In this document: piece by piece, positions 46,115-58,065 of the stretch
Numbering within the stretch: the first letter of the stretch is position 1
How the letters are laid out: each line of letters begins with the position of its first letter
The notes under the pieces: model-generated
The model's input: only the letters and a program-made list of their open reading frames with translations
The model's database searches: none
Told to the model about the DNA's origin: nothing
Translations under genes and position numbers: made by a program
Assembly (NCBI RefSeq): GCF_047663525.1
Contig: NC_092606.1
Coordinates: 5,888,501-5,952,500 of the forward strand
DNA: 64,000 nucleotides
Direction: 5' to 3'
Source of the DNA: Anas platyrhynchos
Taxonomy: Eukaryota; Chordata; Aves; Anseriformes; Anatidae

Positions 46115-47251
46115 CCATTTTCAGTATAATTCACTTTTATTGCACAACACAAACATTTGTCTTCTTTATCTAGTCTGGTTTTTATTTAAAATATATTACC
46201 TGAACTGAAAAGCCAAGTGTAGTAAAAAATAAAATACTACAGTACCCACAATATTAAACTTCACACCACAACTGATTTAAAAATAAAAGACATTTGGAGA
46301 TAATTCCAAACTCTAATTGTTGGCATCTAGGCTGGATTTTCAAAGGCATATAAGGTTACAATGCTTAGAGACATACAATTCAGCAAAACAAAATCAATTT
46401 ATAAAACAGTGAAAGCAGAGGTAAACTTATACTAAGTTTGTGTAAGTAAAATGAGTAAGAACTGCTGTTCTGGAAAGCAGTTTTCAGTAAAAGGAGTACA
46501 TAAAGAACAGAATAGCAGAACAATTACCCCCCAAAAAATAGCTTACTTGCAGAAAGATTAAGAGACTAGAGGGTTTTTGGTTTTTAAATTAAATTATGAT
46601 TCCATAGCCTAAATTCAGAACTGTCCTGCTTCTTCTCTGCCATGTGTCAACAACCTGAAAACATTTACAATTGTTTACCTACAAATAATCAGAGGTCAGT
46701 GTAACCCCAAGGTTCGGCAATACCAATCATTATGTCAAGCCAGCGAGGGCTACACAAGGTGAGGAGCAAAGTAGTTATAAAAATTAAGAAAGTGAAAGAA
46801 GCAACATCATGTCCGAGATTTATGATGAATGACGAGACCGTCTTTCTACATTCTTTGCTCCTAAGTATTCTCTTATCTCTAGGCAGTTGTGTTCCAAACT
46901 TGATCAATACTTTGCCACCCATGCACAAAAGAAAGATACGGTGCATAAGGTGTGGCTCAAAGGTCCTCAGACCTCTAAACAACAATGCTGAAATTCCAGT
47001 AGCATGACCCAGCAGCCACCTCACTGGTCACTGCTGTAGCTCCCAGTTCAAATCCACAGCCACTGATTTTTTCCCCCAAATTTAACTTGAGATATCTCAA
47101 TACAATGAACTTACACATAAAGACTGGAAGAACACAGTCAAGGTTGGCCAGGTTTCTGGAGGGACTGGAGCCTCTGACTGACCTCACATAAATGGTGATG
47201 AATGCCCCTCTGCTTCACACAGCACACGAGCTAAAATAAAGTGAAATATAT

Positions 47252-47268
47252 ACACATATATATATATT
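47252..47268. repeat. (TA)n microsatellite
   Basis: Short ATATATACACATATATATAT-type repeat in the presumed KCTD7 3'UTR. Confidence 0.75.
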
Positions 47269-49824
47269 CTGCACAATTCAAACAATCGGCTCTGAGACTT
47301 TCCCTGTTGGCATTTCCATCATCCTCTCCATCATGTCACATGTCCCAGGTCATCTATGAACAAGAATGAGCAGTGAGAATAAAGATGGGCCGGAAGACTG
47401 CCAGGGTTCACACAAATTAAATGAAGTTAAAAAATGTTTGTCAGTAATATGATTTTCACTGATTCTTTAGCAACTATCAGTCACAATATTGTAATACTAA
47501 AAAAAATCCTGAAGGTTAGGACAGACTGGGTATTCACCTAGAAAAAAAATCCCAGGCTGCAGCAGAGAGAAGTAGCAGATTTTCTGCACACGGAATTGTA
47601 CATCTTAACGGTTACAGAAAGGGGAAGGGGCCAAGGGGGAATCCAGTCAGAGTCCTTATCTCATTGTGAATCTTCAAGCTAGACACCTCATCTCCTCATG
47701 CCTCTTAGAGTTCATCCCAAAAATGGAGATGTGGGAAAGTGCAGCGCAGGACCCGACTGACTTACTCCTACAGAGCTGGTGAGGTTTGTCCCTGGGGAAA
47801 TAACACTGCAGAACTGATTCCTTCCCGCTTTCATTTGCGCGACAAGCAGCACACGTGCTCAATGCACATGATCCACTTGAAACAAGCTGCTGATCACTGC
47901 CCCAGGCCTGAATACAATCTCACTCGGCTTCAGATTCCAGGAGGAAAACACAGATATGCTGAGCACCATCAATAAAAGAACTGGCCAAGTATCTCTGCCT
48001 TACACAATGCATACATTGGAACGATATGGCTCAAAACAGATTACCGTTTAACAAAGCTATCAGTTAGAACAATTTAAAATATCAAAACCCTTCAAAGTTT
48101 GCTGGAATGTTAACAACCACCTCAGTAAAGGTCAGATTTTGTGCTTCTGCAAATCTCAAAATCTTATGCATTTCTCACATGACAAAGTCTTTGACATTTG
48201 CCTTCAAGGACGTAGGCCACCCAGGTCCAACCCTGTGACAATTTGGCTGTGCTGCTGAAGCAAGACTCACCAGAGCAGAAGAATGGAGGCTGCAATTGCA
48301 TCAACAGGTACTTATTCCTAAAGGACTCATGCTGAGAATCAGGGAGGATCCTTGATTCTCCTCTAACTGTGATAGCCTTTACTTTTTCTTATATTGAACA
48401 CCTCTGGGATGAGGGATTTCACAAAATGAGTGCAGGGGGCATCAAAGGCATGAGCAGGCTCACCAGACACCTGATGTTGAACTTATTCCTTAATTCCCAT
48501 GGTAGTTTCGGGAAAGAGCGTTACAGAACTGAACAAACCCAACAAAATCCCCAAAATACGCACATTAACAAATACATGTGTTTGTATACACTACATCATG
48601 GTGTTTCCCAGGCAGACTTCTACGATTTAAAAACCCATAATAAGGCTTTGTAGAAGTCTTACTACTTTTGCAGTTCAGATAATGGAAACTTGAAAAGCCC
48701 CAAAACAAGCCAAAACAAACGAACAAACAAACAAAAAACTCATAAATGCAGAAACTGATCCTTGCTTACAGGATTGAGTTAAAAATCAGCTTTAAAAATA
48801 TCCAGCAGTTTCAGAAGAAAACATGCACCAGGAAACAAGAGAGAACCTGTAAATAGCTCCAAAGCTTCCCAGACAAAGTTCCTAGCGCTTTCACTTCCCT
48901 CCAAGGAGGACAGAAGTTCAGCAACAAGTCTTTCAGCTGACTACATAGAGCCAGTAGAAACAACATAATTTTTCAACTCTTGAAATCAACAGCTGTTAAG
49001 TGGATGATTATGTAAACACTGACCACAGAACACCACACAAACATCTTTTCATGAGTGTTTTACAATGACAAGTAGGCATCCTTCCCATTTTACAAATGTA
49101 AAATTAGTGCAGGAGTATCTACTCTACTGTGAAATTGGCTAGGATGCTTAACGTAAGCGCTGGTAGTAAGATCTCTCTTTCCTCCCTGTTAAAAAAAACG
49201 CTAAGCAATGCGTATACGAGTTTGTGTTTATACACACAGCAACTTCACAAATATCTAACAGTTCTACTTTTTAAATAAGTACCCCTAAACAGCCCTGCCA
49301 TTATCACCTGCAGTCATAAAAAGGAGGGAAACCACTGCAATGCAGATATTTAGTCTGTGCTTTGAAAATATTTGAGATTCCTTATTTAGGAGGGGAAAAA
49401 AAAGTTGTTTCTTAACATCCATGCTCCTGTACATCATTTTGGAACCAAAAGTGGCATGTATCCTGTCTCAGGATACAGAACAGAGAAGGAAGAACATCTA
49501 AGGAAGAATAACTTTGCTTCACGCTGAACCAGCTAAACAAACTGACAGGCATTGTTCTTTTAATATCTGCAAAAGTGATGTTCATTGCAATGTTATTTCA
49601 ATGACATGAAACCTACGCAGCCAGTTTGTCCAAGGACATGGTGTCAGCTTGCAACCACAAGGTATTTGGAGAGTTGTGTGCATGTAAAAGTTGCAATATA
49701 GGTATTAAAGTGACAAAAACATTTAAGTAAGGAGAAAAACAAACAAACAAACAAAACATTTAAGCACAGGGCAATAGGTATGTTCTAGCAAGCCTCTGGC
49801 CTAGCCAGACAGAAATAAATTCTT

Positions 49825-49848
49825 CAAGTAAATAAATAAATAAATAAG
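49825..49848. repeat. (AAAT)n microsatellite
   Basis: Five AAAT units in a row, in the presumed KCTD7 3'UTR. Confidence 0.85.
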
Positions 49849-50748
49849 CAGTATTACATAGGCATTTAGTTTAATTAGACAATTATATAGCATTCATGAT
49901 ATACAAAACCAATCATCTTAACATAGATCAGCTACTCACATTTTTGTTGCAAACGCAGAATTTCAAAAATTACGTTATATGCCAAGAAAAGATAAGTCAA
50001 TAACATTATATAAACCAGTTATTAGATTATACTCCCCTGACATCTGCCTGCACAACTCCTCTGTTTCTGTCAAAAAACGAATACATATTAGGCAATATAA
50101 TCTAAACCATTTGTAAACAAAGACTGCTTAGAACAAGTGTAGTCACTAACAATATTGTTAATTTGTACAAATCACAACACGCAGAATGTATGTGCTAAGT
50201 GAAAGCATGTTGGCTCAAATCCATGCTTTCTTTTGATATTGCACAATGTTTTCTGTCTTCTGGAGGACATGAAGGATGAAAGTTTCAACTAAGATGCACC
50301 TGATACAGACCAAGATTTTTATCGTTTTGGTTAGGTAGTCTTCCTTTCTTCCACACTTCTTTCAACAATTAGCAGGAAAAAAACGTATCAGTGTGTGCAT
50401 ATTAAAAATAGTAAACAATTTAAACAGGGATTTTATTATCATAACTTCTCTATGATAACAGAACAACTCCGCCCTCCAAAAAATCCTACTTGTAAGTCAG
50501 ACTGTGTTCCATTTCTACAAGTAGTACTGAAATTCAAACCAGAATTACGTCCCCATGTAAATACTTACATGGGAAGTGGCAAAAAATAACAGTAAAATCC
50601 CAGTAAAACTGGGATTCTCATCAGGGTCTCTGAATAAACTGATGCTGGAAACTCTGAGATATATAAACAGCCAAAACTTCGTAAGCCTCAGCTGTAAGGT
50701 TTTATGTCATTTTATTGGAAATTGTGGTTTGCAATTTAAGACTCCCTG

Positions 50749-50777
<29 letters not shown>
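50749..50777. repeat. Homopolymer A29 tract
   Basis: 29 consecutive A on plus, U in KCTD7 mRNA sense, close to two AATAAA signals at 50711-50716 and 50833-50838. Confidence 0.9.
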
Positions 50778-50779
<2 letters not shown>

Positions 50780-52691
50780 AGCCAGCAGAGTAGCAAAGAA
50801 ACCATGCAAGCTTCCTCTCAGTTTAGGGAGATTTTATTAGTTAGTTTCACGTGTGATTTTAGGTTTTCAAATACAAGTACAGTGACCTGTGACTTGTAAC
50901 AGAAAGGCCAATATTTAAGAAAACAGTTTAATCCGACTTAAAATAAGATACAAATACACAGACATGACATTTGCCTTCCTCCCCTTCCTGCCTCTACCCC
51001 ACTCCCTTTCCAAATTTAAGCTCTGGACCTGAAGCTCAGCACTTGACAACAACCCTAAGTAAACATTTAAAATGAGATCGTTAGAGCTGTGTGTCCTTAC
51101 CTCAGAGAGACACTTTAATAAAAATCCCTAAATTAAAAACATAAAAGTGTGAAGGTTAATTGATGCAAACAATTAGCCTCTTCAAAAATGTTTTTACAAG
51201 ACAATTTTATCATAAAGTTTTAATAATTATTCTAAAAATTATCTCAGGTAATTGAGAATTTTGATTATTATAATTAACATGTTTCTTAAAAGCCTTTTGG
51301 TCAGAAGTTTAATTAAACAAAACTCTTGGATTAACTAATCCAACGGAATGTATTAGGCAAACATTAACTTTCCCTCTCTCCTCAAGCTTGTTTTCAGGTC
51401 ACATCAAGTGGGATCTTTTTGAAAAATACTTGAGTTTTCTGCACCTTCAGATCTTTAGATCTGTATTTCAGTTTTGTACATGAAGTACTTGAACTTCAGG
51501 AGATGGCTATTCATAGACAGAACTGCAACAACTACCTTTTGAAAAGAATAAGATTCTGCAATGGTTGCCTCCTCCAGTATGGAAAGAAATTTACTTCCCA
51601 GCTATTTCTCCATATATCAACCAGTACATTTGAATATGAAGGCTGAAAAAAACAAAAACGTCCTGATATTACACCAAGAAGGGTCAACGAGAATGTTGAA
51701 AATGAGACTTAATTGTCCAAAGGTGAGGCAAAAGTTAGTACTTGTCATTTGACTAACTCTAGAACAAAGTTTAATATCACAGAATGTAAAAAGAGTCAGT
51801 AATAAAATAATATACATTAAATATTCCTCCTACTTTTGCTAATAGGAACATACATATGGAGTTTTCTCATTTACCAAAAGCCTTTGCAAATGACCTGATT
51901 CTATAGAGCTTCTTTTTGTAGATACTGTAAACATTTAGAATTTCTAAGGCTAAAAACAGGCACAAGTCTTCCATGAACAGTAATTATTCCTAAAAGCATT
52001 AAGGAATATATTCCAAATCTGCTGTTCCTTTTTATAACAATGGAAACAATTGAAATATAGTATTATAATTCACAATGCAGATTCATAATTAAGAAAAAAA
52101 AAAAGGAAGGAAGGAATATAGCTTAATCTTCACAAGTAATAATACATAGGGAATACTCTTTTTTAAGTTGTCTATTACATCAAAATTACATTTCCAGAAT
52201 CTCTGTGCTGGATATTACTCAATTTTATAAAGTGGCAAGTTTAAGTAGTGACTAAAACATTTCTAAGTGGGTAAAATTCAACCACGTTATATCAGCATTA
52301 GTAGCACCCCAGGCTTTACAATAACGCAGGTGAGATCTGTTATATCCATTTTGCAGACTAAGATACTAAAGCCACCTGGTAGGTGGCACATTTTTTTCAG
52401 ATGTTAGACACTCCTCTCCATAATTTCCATGAGGTGACTTTGTTTTGTGCCTCATTAAGGTACCTGAGCCAACAGTCTTGTTTCAGGCTGGTTTTTAAAC
52501 ATTTCAGAGGTTTCTCAACCTCTGCAACAGGTTCCTCTTTGCTGAACAGCTAAGCATTAGCCAACATTTCAGCAGATTGATTCCAATATATGTTAGCAGC
52601 AATGCATTTCCAGAGACACGTTGCAAAAATATTAAAAGCAATCGTCATCCAGAAGTCCCTTCATCCCCTGCACTGCTCTGGGCAAAATAAC

Positions 52692-53068
52692 TCACCACCA
52701 AGTGATCTTGAACTCATAGATAGGACGCTTGCAGTAATAGTGATTTATCAGGTGTTTATCACACACCCCAATACACTGATGATCCACAGTTATCCCTCTG
52801 TCAGACAGGTCTGTCACAATACAGTGCAGAAGGTCATAAACATCAGCTACAGCCTCCCAAGGTCCAAAAGATACATCTACTTCGCAGTGATGTTCAAACA
52901 GCTTCGTCTCGCTTTCACTTCTTTCAAAACGTAAAGAATTGAAATGGGGGCATTCGTAGGGAGTGATGGGCATCTCCTCTTTGAAGACACAGACTTTCAG
53001 TTTCGCAAACCTTGCTTTTCTTTGCATAGCTCTAAGCTTTGCTATTTCAATTATCCGTTCCAAATGAT
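52692..53068 (-). CDS. KCTD7: KCTD7 last coding exon
   Basis: The acceptor CTTAG precedes ATCATTTGGAACGG. It encodes DHLERIIEIAKLRAMQRKAR, KLKVCVFKEEMPITPYECP, the DVSFGPWEAVADVYDLLHC segment and KRPIYEFKITWW, then TGA. Confidence 0.97.
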
Positions 53069-56000
53069 CTAAGAAACAATAAAAAATTGTAAACAACAAT
53101 GAAGCACACAGTAAAAGAAAAGCAATGCATTTTTTCCCTGTGAAACATATTACTGCAGTGTCTCACGTGTTATTCTTAGTAGAGTATTAGCAAGTGTAAG
53201 CTGCATGCAGCTAGATACATTCTGTATTAATTAAATCAATGTCAGTTATCACGTGAACTCTGTGTCCTTACTATATGCCCAGAATTATTCAATTGCAGGG
53301 CCTAGCAGAACAGATGCAGAGGCACAGAAGCCTTCTCGTTCAATAACAAGCCTTGCACGTTATGACCTAGATCTTGCTCCCTTTTACGACAGCATAAAAA
53401 TCCACATCCTCAGATGCAGAAGGAACAAATCTGACGTGGAAACTTCAAGGATCTAAATAGCATGAAAGGTACATAAGAAACTCTAAAAATACAATGGAAT
53501 TGGTTTGAAGGCTGAAAGCAGGCCTGAGAGCACCACATACACTACTTGAATCATGCTCGAAGAAAACAGTCAATACTACTTTGTTTATTTACCTTTGTAA
53601 TACGGCATTAGGCCCAGGAAAGCTTGTCTAACTTTTTCTCCTTTAAGAGGCTGGACATCCTCCAGATAGTCTAGCAATGGTCCTATGGAATAATACTGAG
53701 CTTCCTTGTAAACTGACCTCACTCGCTCTCTTGGTGGCAGGTCACCGGATCGCAGAAAGTTAAGTATGTCTCTAAAACAGAGGAAAAAAATACTATTAAT
53801 TAAGAAGTTTCTGCCAAAACTGTTGTGCGTGGGAAAGGAAATGTATTCATTGTTTACTGAGATAGAAATCCTTCATCTTCAGTAACTGAGTTATATTTCC
53901 AGCACACATTTTTAAAAGCATTTGCCATTTTCAAGCCTCCAATTCAAGTATTTCACCTTTTGACTGTTAATGTTAAAGTTCATTCAAAAAAAAAAACAAA
54001 CCACCAAACAAACACCACATTTCAACAAAAAGTTCAAGGTGGAGTAATAGAAGAGGATGCAGTATTTCACAGGAAAGAGACTGTAGTCACCATATTTCAA
54101 AATTATGTCCGTGACATAATAATCTTTCTGATTTTCCAATGCATGGACATTTTATCCCACCCAGAACTAAACTTCTAGCTGAATGGATGCTGCATTTGCA
54201 AACATGTTCATTTCACAGTATCAGGGCCGTATACATTTGTTTAATCAAAAATAATAATCAGTTAAAAGAGAGAACATTTCCTTTTGGTTCTGCAACACTT
54301 AAGCTGCAAGATTTTTAACAGGAAAATCATTTTATAAGCATTAACTAACTATTATTGACCATATCAAGTAAAACAAGCATTGCTGTAATCTTCATTACAA
54401 TGTCAACAAACACAGCAAGCACTAACGCAGCTTTCTGTTCCTGCTATATTTTGAATTCAGATCAGTAACATCGGAAATGAATTGATTTTCCAGCACTGTC
54501 GCAGGAACTTTTACATAGCTAAATGTAATGAAAAAATTATTTTCTAATAACTGCAGTAGCTTAATCTATTTTTGCCTCAATTTAAGGTACAATCCAAATG
54601 TGCTTTGAAAGTAATTCAATCCTTCTCTGATGAAGAGATTAAGGAAATGTCCACAAAGGAGAAACAAGAAATAGACGTTAAATTTCAAAATGTGCCTTGG
54701 GTGAAGATCTTAACCTATGACCATCGCTAACAAAGATAAACATCATTTCCTGCAATCTCACGGGCAATCTTACAAGTAGAGTATTAGTAAGATCAGGGTT
54801 AATTTAGCTAAAGCTACACAAATGCAACAAAGTTTCAAAACAAATCCTGAAAGTGAAGGAATATGGCATGGCAAGGAAAAAATAATTTAAAAAGATCTTT
54901 AAGCCATGTTCATTTTTTTTCTCCTCAGTCACATTTTAATATAATGTATTTTTGAAGAGCTCCAAAGGTAAGTTATTCACTTACCAAAAAGCACATATAC
55001 TTTGACGACTCTTTCTTCTTGGGAAGTTGAAACCCATCAGAGGCACAGACACTGTGTTAGCTGTCCACTTATACTTTCAGAAATGCATTAGTTAAAGCCA
55101 AACAATACTTCCCCTTGCATATTCTCGTTCAGGGGAAATCCAGCACTTACGGATGTGGCTAACTGTATTCAAAATGAGCAGTATAATATACCTAGAGGCA
55201 ACAGTCTGATAAGCAAAACATGAATTTGACTAAGTTCAGATACATGATAAGAATTAGAAACAACTCAAAATATGATTTAAAGGCATAGCACACACAAAAA
55301 GAGATCTTGATATAATGGGAATTTTATAGGAAGTGAAATATTCCTCTAATCATTGCAATTTTAATAGACTAGTTTAAATCAGTCAGGCATCTAAATTGGA
55401 CAATTTCTGGACAACATGTCTTCTTAACACATGACTGCACAGCTTGACTTGGATTAATATCCACAAATACCCTATTAAACACAGAAAACATCATTCTTTT
55501 AATAGCGTAAGTAACCTAGATGCATCTCTTCCATTCCCTCTTCATCATAAACAACGTAACATTAATTGGAAAGTACTGTCGTACAAAAGAGCTTCATATG
55601 GAAGCAATGTCAAATAAATTCTTTTTTAAAACATAAGAATGTTTTGATGCATTGAAAGTAGATACTCCAGAGGTGACAGTGCACAAATTCAAAATATTAC
55701 TTGTTTTCTCTTTCTCCATTGTACAACTTAAGCCCTAAGGAATGAAATGCATTGTTTTCAGTTGTGATATGCTGCAATTCATTTTCTCTTTGAGGTGTTT
55801 AGAAGTCAGGGATGCATGCCAGTCGCATTTTCCCAAAGCCTACTTCGCAAATATGATTTAGCTAGAAGAAATAAACATAAAACTTATTTCTCTTTAAAAG
55901 TAATTTTTTTTAAGCAACCCCTTGAGAAGCAAAGTGCTGAGGCCACCACCACACATACCCAAAGTAAGCTCCATCTCTGTCTATGAAGTATCTGCCCTCG

Positions 56001-57024
56001 GCGTCGGTTGGAATATAGTGTCTTCCGCTGAACATAGCCGCCAACATTGTGTCCTCGTAACGTCTCAGCGTTGACAGTCGCGTTGTAAAATGCGTGCCTC
56101 CTACATTTAGTGGGACAACTTCTGGAAACTGAAAAAGCAATCACATCATCAGAAACGAGCCCGGAGCGTGCTGCAGACATGCGTAGGCCAAACAGGTGAG
56201 AACTTCCACAGGGCACAGCGCAGTCTTTGTTGCTGTGACACAATTTGGTCTGACAAGTGCCTCCTTCCTGGCCTGCTGCCACAAAGCAGCGAGGTTCAAG
56301 GGTTAACACCTTGAATACTTTGGATGGCTGCTGGATGTAATCAGTGAATGGTGTCATTGAGGATGGAAGCCTGAGACATGAATAGCCACTACAATTTTAA
56401 CACCAGATATTCATTAGGAGTGTGGATGCTTCCTTTTGGGGAAAGAAAAAAGAAAAAAAAAAAGTACAAAACAACCTCCCCTCCCTCTTCCATAAAAACA
56501 AAAGGCAGGGGGCAGAAAACTCCAAGGCCAGCCATGGGACTTGCCCTCAGCTGCTGTGGCCCCGGTTCCTTTGGGCTGAGCACTCGGTGAACCTGCCTTT
56601 ACCCTGGGCTTACAGCAGGCCCCAAGAACTTCACAGCACACCCCAAGATGCTCCGGCACCGGAATAAAGACCTATCTGCATCTGTCAAGTTCAAACACGG
56701 ATGGAAATCGGGCGTACTGCTACCAAGGTACCAGATCAAGCCGCCAGGGGCTTCAAGGATTTAGGAATTAACGGGAACGGCACCGGGCAGGCAGGGACAC
56801 GAGGAAATCCCGGCGAATTTGGGCTGTGGGTGCCGCAGCCCCGGGCCCACCGGGGGGGCTGGGAGCCCCGGCGCCCTTACCTGCTGCGGCAGCAGCGGCA
56901 GCGCTTCTCCCGCCTGGGTTGCGGTGGGGGTGGCCGGCTCCTGGAACTCATCCTCCGCCTCCGAGCTCGACATGGCCTCATCCGGGTCTCGGCTGGCTCT
57001 GCCCTGCCCTGTGACAACCACCAT
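52692..57024 (-). CDS. KCTD7: BTB/POZ domain protein KCTD7, complete coding region
   Basis: Minus-strand coding exons 57024-56881, 56128-55959, 53771-53593 and 53068-52692 total 870 nt, or 289 codons plus TGA, equal to human. KCTD7 is an adaptor that pairs with Cullin-3 ubiquitin ligase and affects neuronal membrane potential; loss causes progressive myoclonic epilepsy type 3 in people. Seen: an acidic/serine N-terminus with MSSSEAEDEFQEP and the conserved PATPTATQAG; a BTB/T1-type domain at about residues 51-149 (VVPLNVGGTHFTTRLSTL, AAMFSGRHYIPTDAEGRYFI, LNFLRSGDLPP); and a C-terminal half ending YCKRPIYEFKITWW. All junctions are in phase. The start at 57024 was chosen because it restores the family N-terminus MVVVTG and has G at -3 and +4. 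An internal Met18 is an alternative start. Confidence 0.97.
53593..53771 (-). CDS. KCTD7: KCTD7 coding exon 3
   Basis: 179 nt. The acceptor TGTTTTAG precedes AGACATACTTAAC and the donor is TACAAAG/GTAAAT. It encodes DILNFLRSGDLPPRERVRSV, YKEAQYYSIGPLLDYLEDVQ and PLKGEKVRQAFLGLMPYYK. Confidence 0.96.
55959..56128 (-). CDS. KCTD7: KCTD7 coding exon 2 (BTB core)
   Basis: 170 nt. The acceptor GCTTTTTCAG precedes TTTCCAGAAGTTG and the donor is TTTGG/GTATGT. It encodes FPEVVPLNVGGTHFTTRLST and AAMFSGRHYIPTDAEGRYFI to DRDGAYFG. Confidence 0.97.
56881..57024 (-). CDS. KCTD7: KCTD7 start exon
   Basis: 48 codons from ATG at 57024 to the donor CCGCAGCAG/GTAAGG. It encodes MVVVTGQGRASRDPDEAMSS, then the acidic segment and PATPTATQAGEALPLLPQQ. 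It lies in a CpG island. Confidence 0.95.
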
Positions 57025-57264
57025 CCCGCTGGCTGCGGCTCGGCGGGAGCGGACGGGACGTGCACGGGGCTGAACGGGAGCCGGGAGGCTCAGGGAGGGC
57101 CGAGGGGAAGGGCCCGAGGAGCGGCGGCGGCCGCACGGAGCATCCCGGGGGGGGGGGGCACGGCCGGGGGGCTGCGGGCCCTGAGGCGACGCGAGCCGGG
57201 CCCCGAGCGCTGCGCCCGCCGCCCGCCGCCCCGCCAGCCCCACACGGCCCCGCGACCGGCCCCC

Positions 57265-57343
57265 ATTGGCTCCGCCGCCTTCGGGCCGCGCGATGCGATT
57301 GGTTGAGGGGGAAGCGGGAGGCCCGCCCACCGGTTGTGATTGG
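57265..57343 (-). promoter_or_regulatory. KCTD7: Three CCAAT boxes (NF-Y-type) upstream of KCTD7
   Basis: ATTGG on plus (CCAAT in gene orientation) at 57265-57269, 57298-57302 and 57339-57343, spaced 33 and 41 bases, within 240-320 bases upstream of the start codon. Spacing of about three to four helical turns is typical of NF-Y-driven CpG promoters. Binding is inferred. Confidence 0.6.
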
Positions 57344-57529
57344 GTAAAGGAGGCGGGGGCAGCGGGGGCGCGCCGCCGCAGGGAGGCGCGCCCCCGGGCG
57401 GCGGGGCCGGGCCCTCCCCGGGGCATTCCCCCCCCCCTCAGGGGCGCCTCCGCCCCCCACCCGCCCGTCCCCTCCCTCACCTCTCTGCAAAAGTGGACAT
57501 AAAACGTTAACAGCTGGGTGAATGGCACA

Positions 57530-58065
57530 GGAAAGGGTCCTGGGTGCTGCTGGGGGCCGCGTTCAGCTTTGGGTCCCTCACTATAAGGGCACTGAAGCCC
57601 TGGAGAGTGTCCAGAGAAGGGTGACGAGGCTGGGGAAGGTTCTGGAACACAAGTCCTGTGAGGAGCGGCTGAGGGAACTGGGGGGTTTGGGCTGGGGAAG
57701 AGGAGGCTCGGGGCAGAGCTCATTGCTCTCTGCAACTGCCTGAGAGGAAGGTGTGGGGAGCTGGGGTCAGCCTCTCCTCACAGGTAACCAGGGATAGGGC
57801 TGGAGGGAATGGCCTCAAGTTGTGCCAGGGGAGGTTCAGGTGGGCAATGAGGAGACATTTCTGTCAGAAAGAGCAGCCAGGCACTGGGACGGGTTGTCCG
57901 GGGAGGTGGTGGAGTCACCGTCCCCAGGGGTGTTCAAGGGAAGGTTGGATGTGGTGCTTGGGGACATGGTTTAGTGGGTGACAGTGGGGGTAGGAGTATG
58001 GTCAGACCAGATAACCTTAAAGGTCTTTTCCAACCTTAATGATTATATTATTCTGTGATTCCATG
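57530..58065 (+). mobile_element. CR1 LINE 3' fragment
   Basis: 5'-truncated plus-strand CR1. Conserved ORF2 C-terminal segments appear with frame breaks: EALESVQRRVTRLGKVLEHK, SCEERLRELGG, and a [13 protein letters not shown] block. The 3' end has AAGGTCTTTTCCAACCTTAA followed by ATTCTGTGATTCCATGA. It sits about 50 bases beyond the KCTD7 CpG island. Confidence 0.88.

Larger units (their letters stand above)
46115..52691 (-). other. KCTD7: KCTD7 3'UTR (long; end uncertain)
   Basis: 6.6 kb of AT-rich, gene-free sequence follows the KCTD7 stop. Minus-strand AATAAA signals occur at 50833-50838 and 50711-50716 (UTR about 1.9-2.0 kb) and at 46136-46141 (about 6.6 kb), so short and long UTR forms are both possible. 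It contains an A29 run at 50749-50777 (U-run in mRNA) and AAAT/AAAC short repeats near 49740-49845. The 111-codon open frame at 46689-47024 looks like chance. Confidence 0.45.
53069..56880 (-). other. KCTD7: KCTD7 introns
   Basis: Introns at 53069-53592, 53772-55958 and 56129-56880 are AT-rich and noncoding. The last one carries GC-rich edges toward the CpG island. No repeat family was recognised. Confidence 0.75.
56820..57480. promoter_or_regulatory. CpG island, KCTD7 promoter
   Basis: Very GC- and CpG-rich, spanning the KCTD7 start exon and about 450 bases upstream. It contains three CCAAT boxes and GC boxes, ends abruptly near 57480, and is followed by a CR1 fragment from about 57530. Confidence 0.85.

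Noticed and set aside
46689-47024. 111-codon minus-strand frame downstream of KCTD7
   Set aside because: No recognised motif; it lies in the presumed 3'UTR, and the plus strand is also open there.
56761-57735. 324-codon minus-strand frame covering the KCTD7 start exon
   Set aside because: Only 57024-56881 is KCTD7. The upstream part is open because of CpG-island composition, and the rest reads through the splice donor and a CR1.
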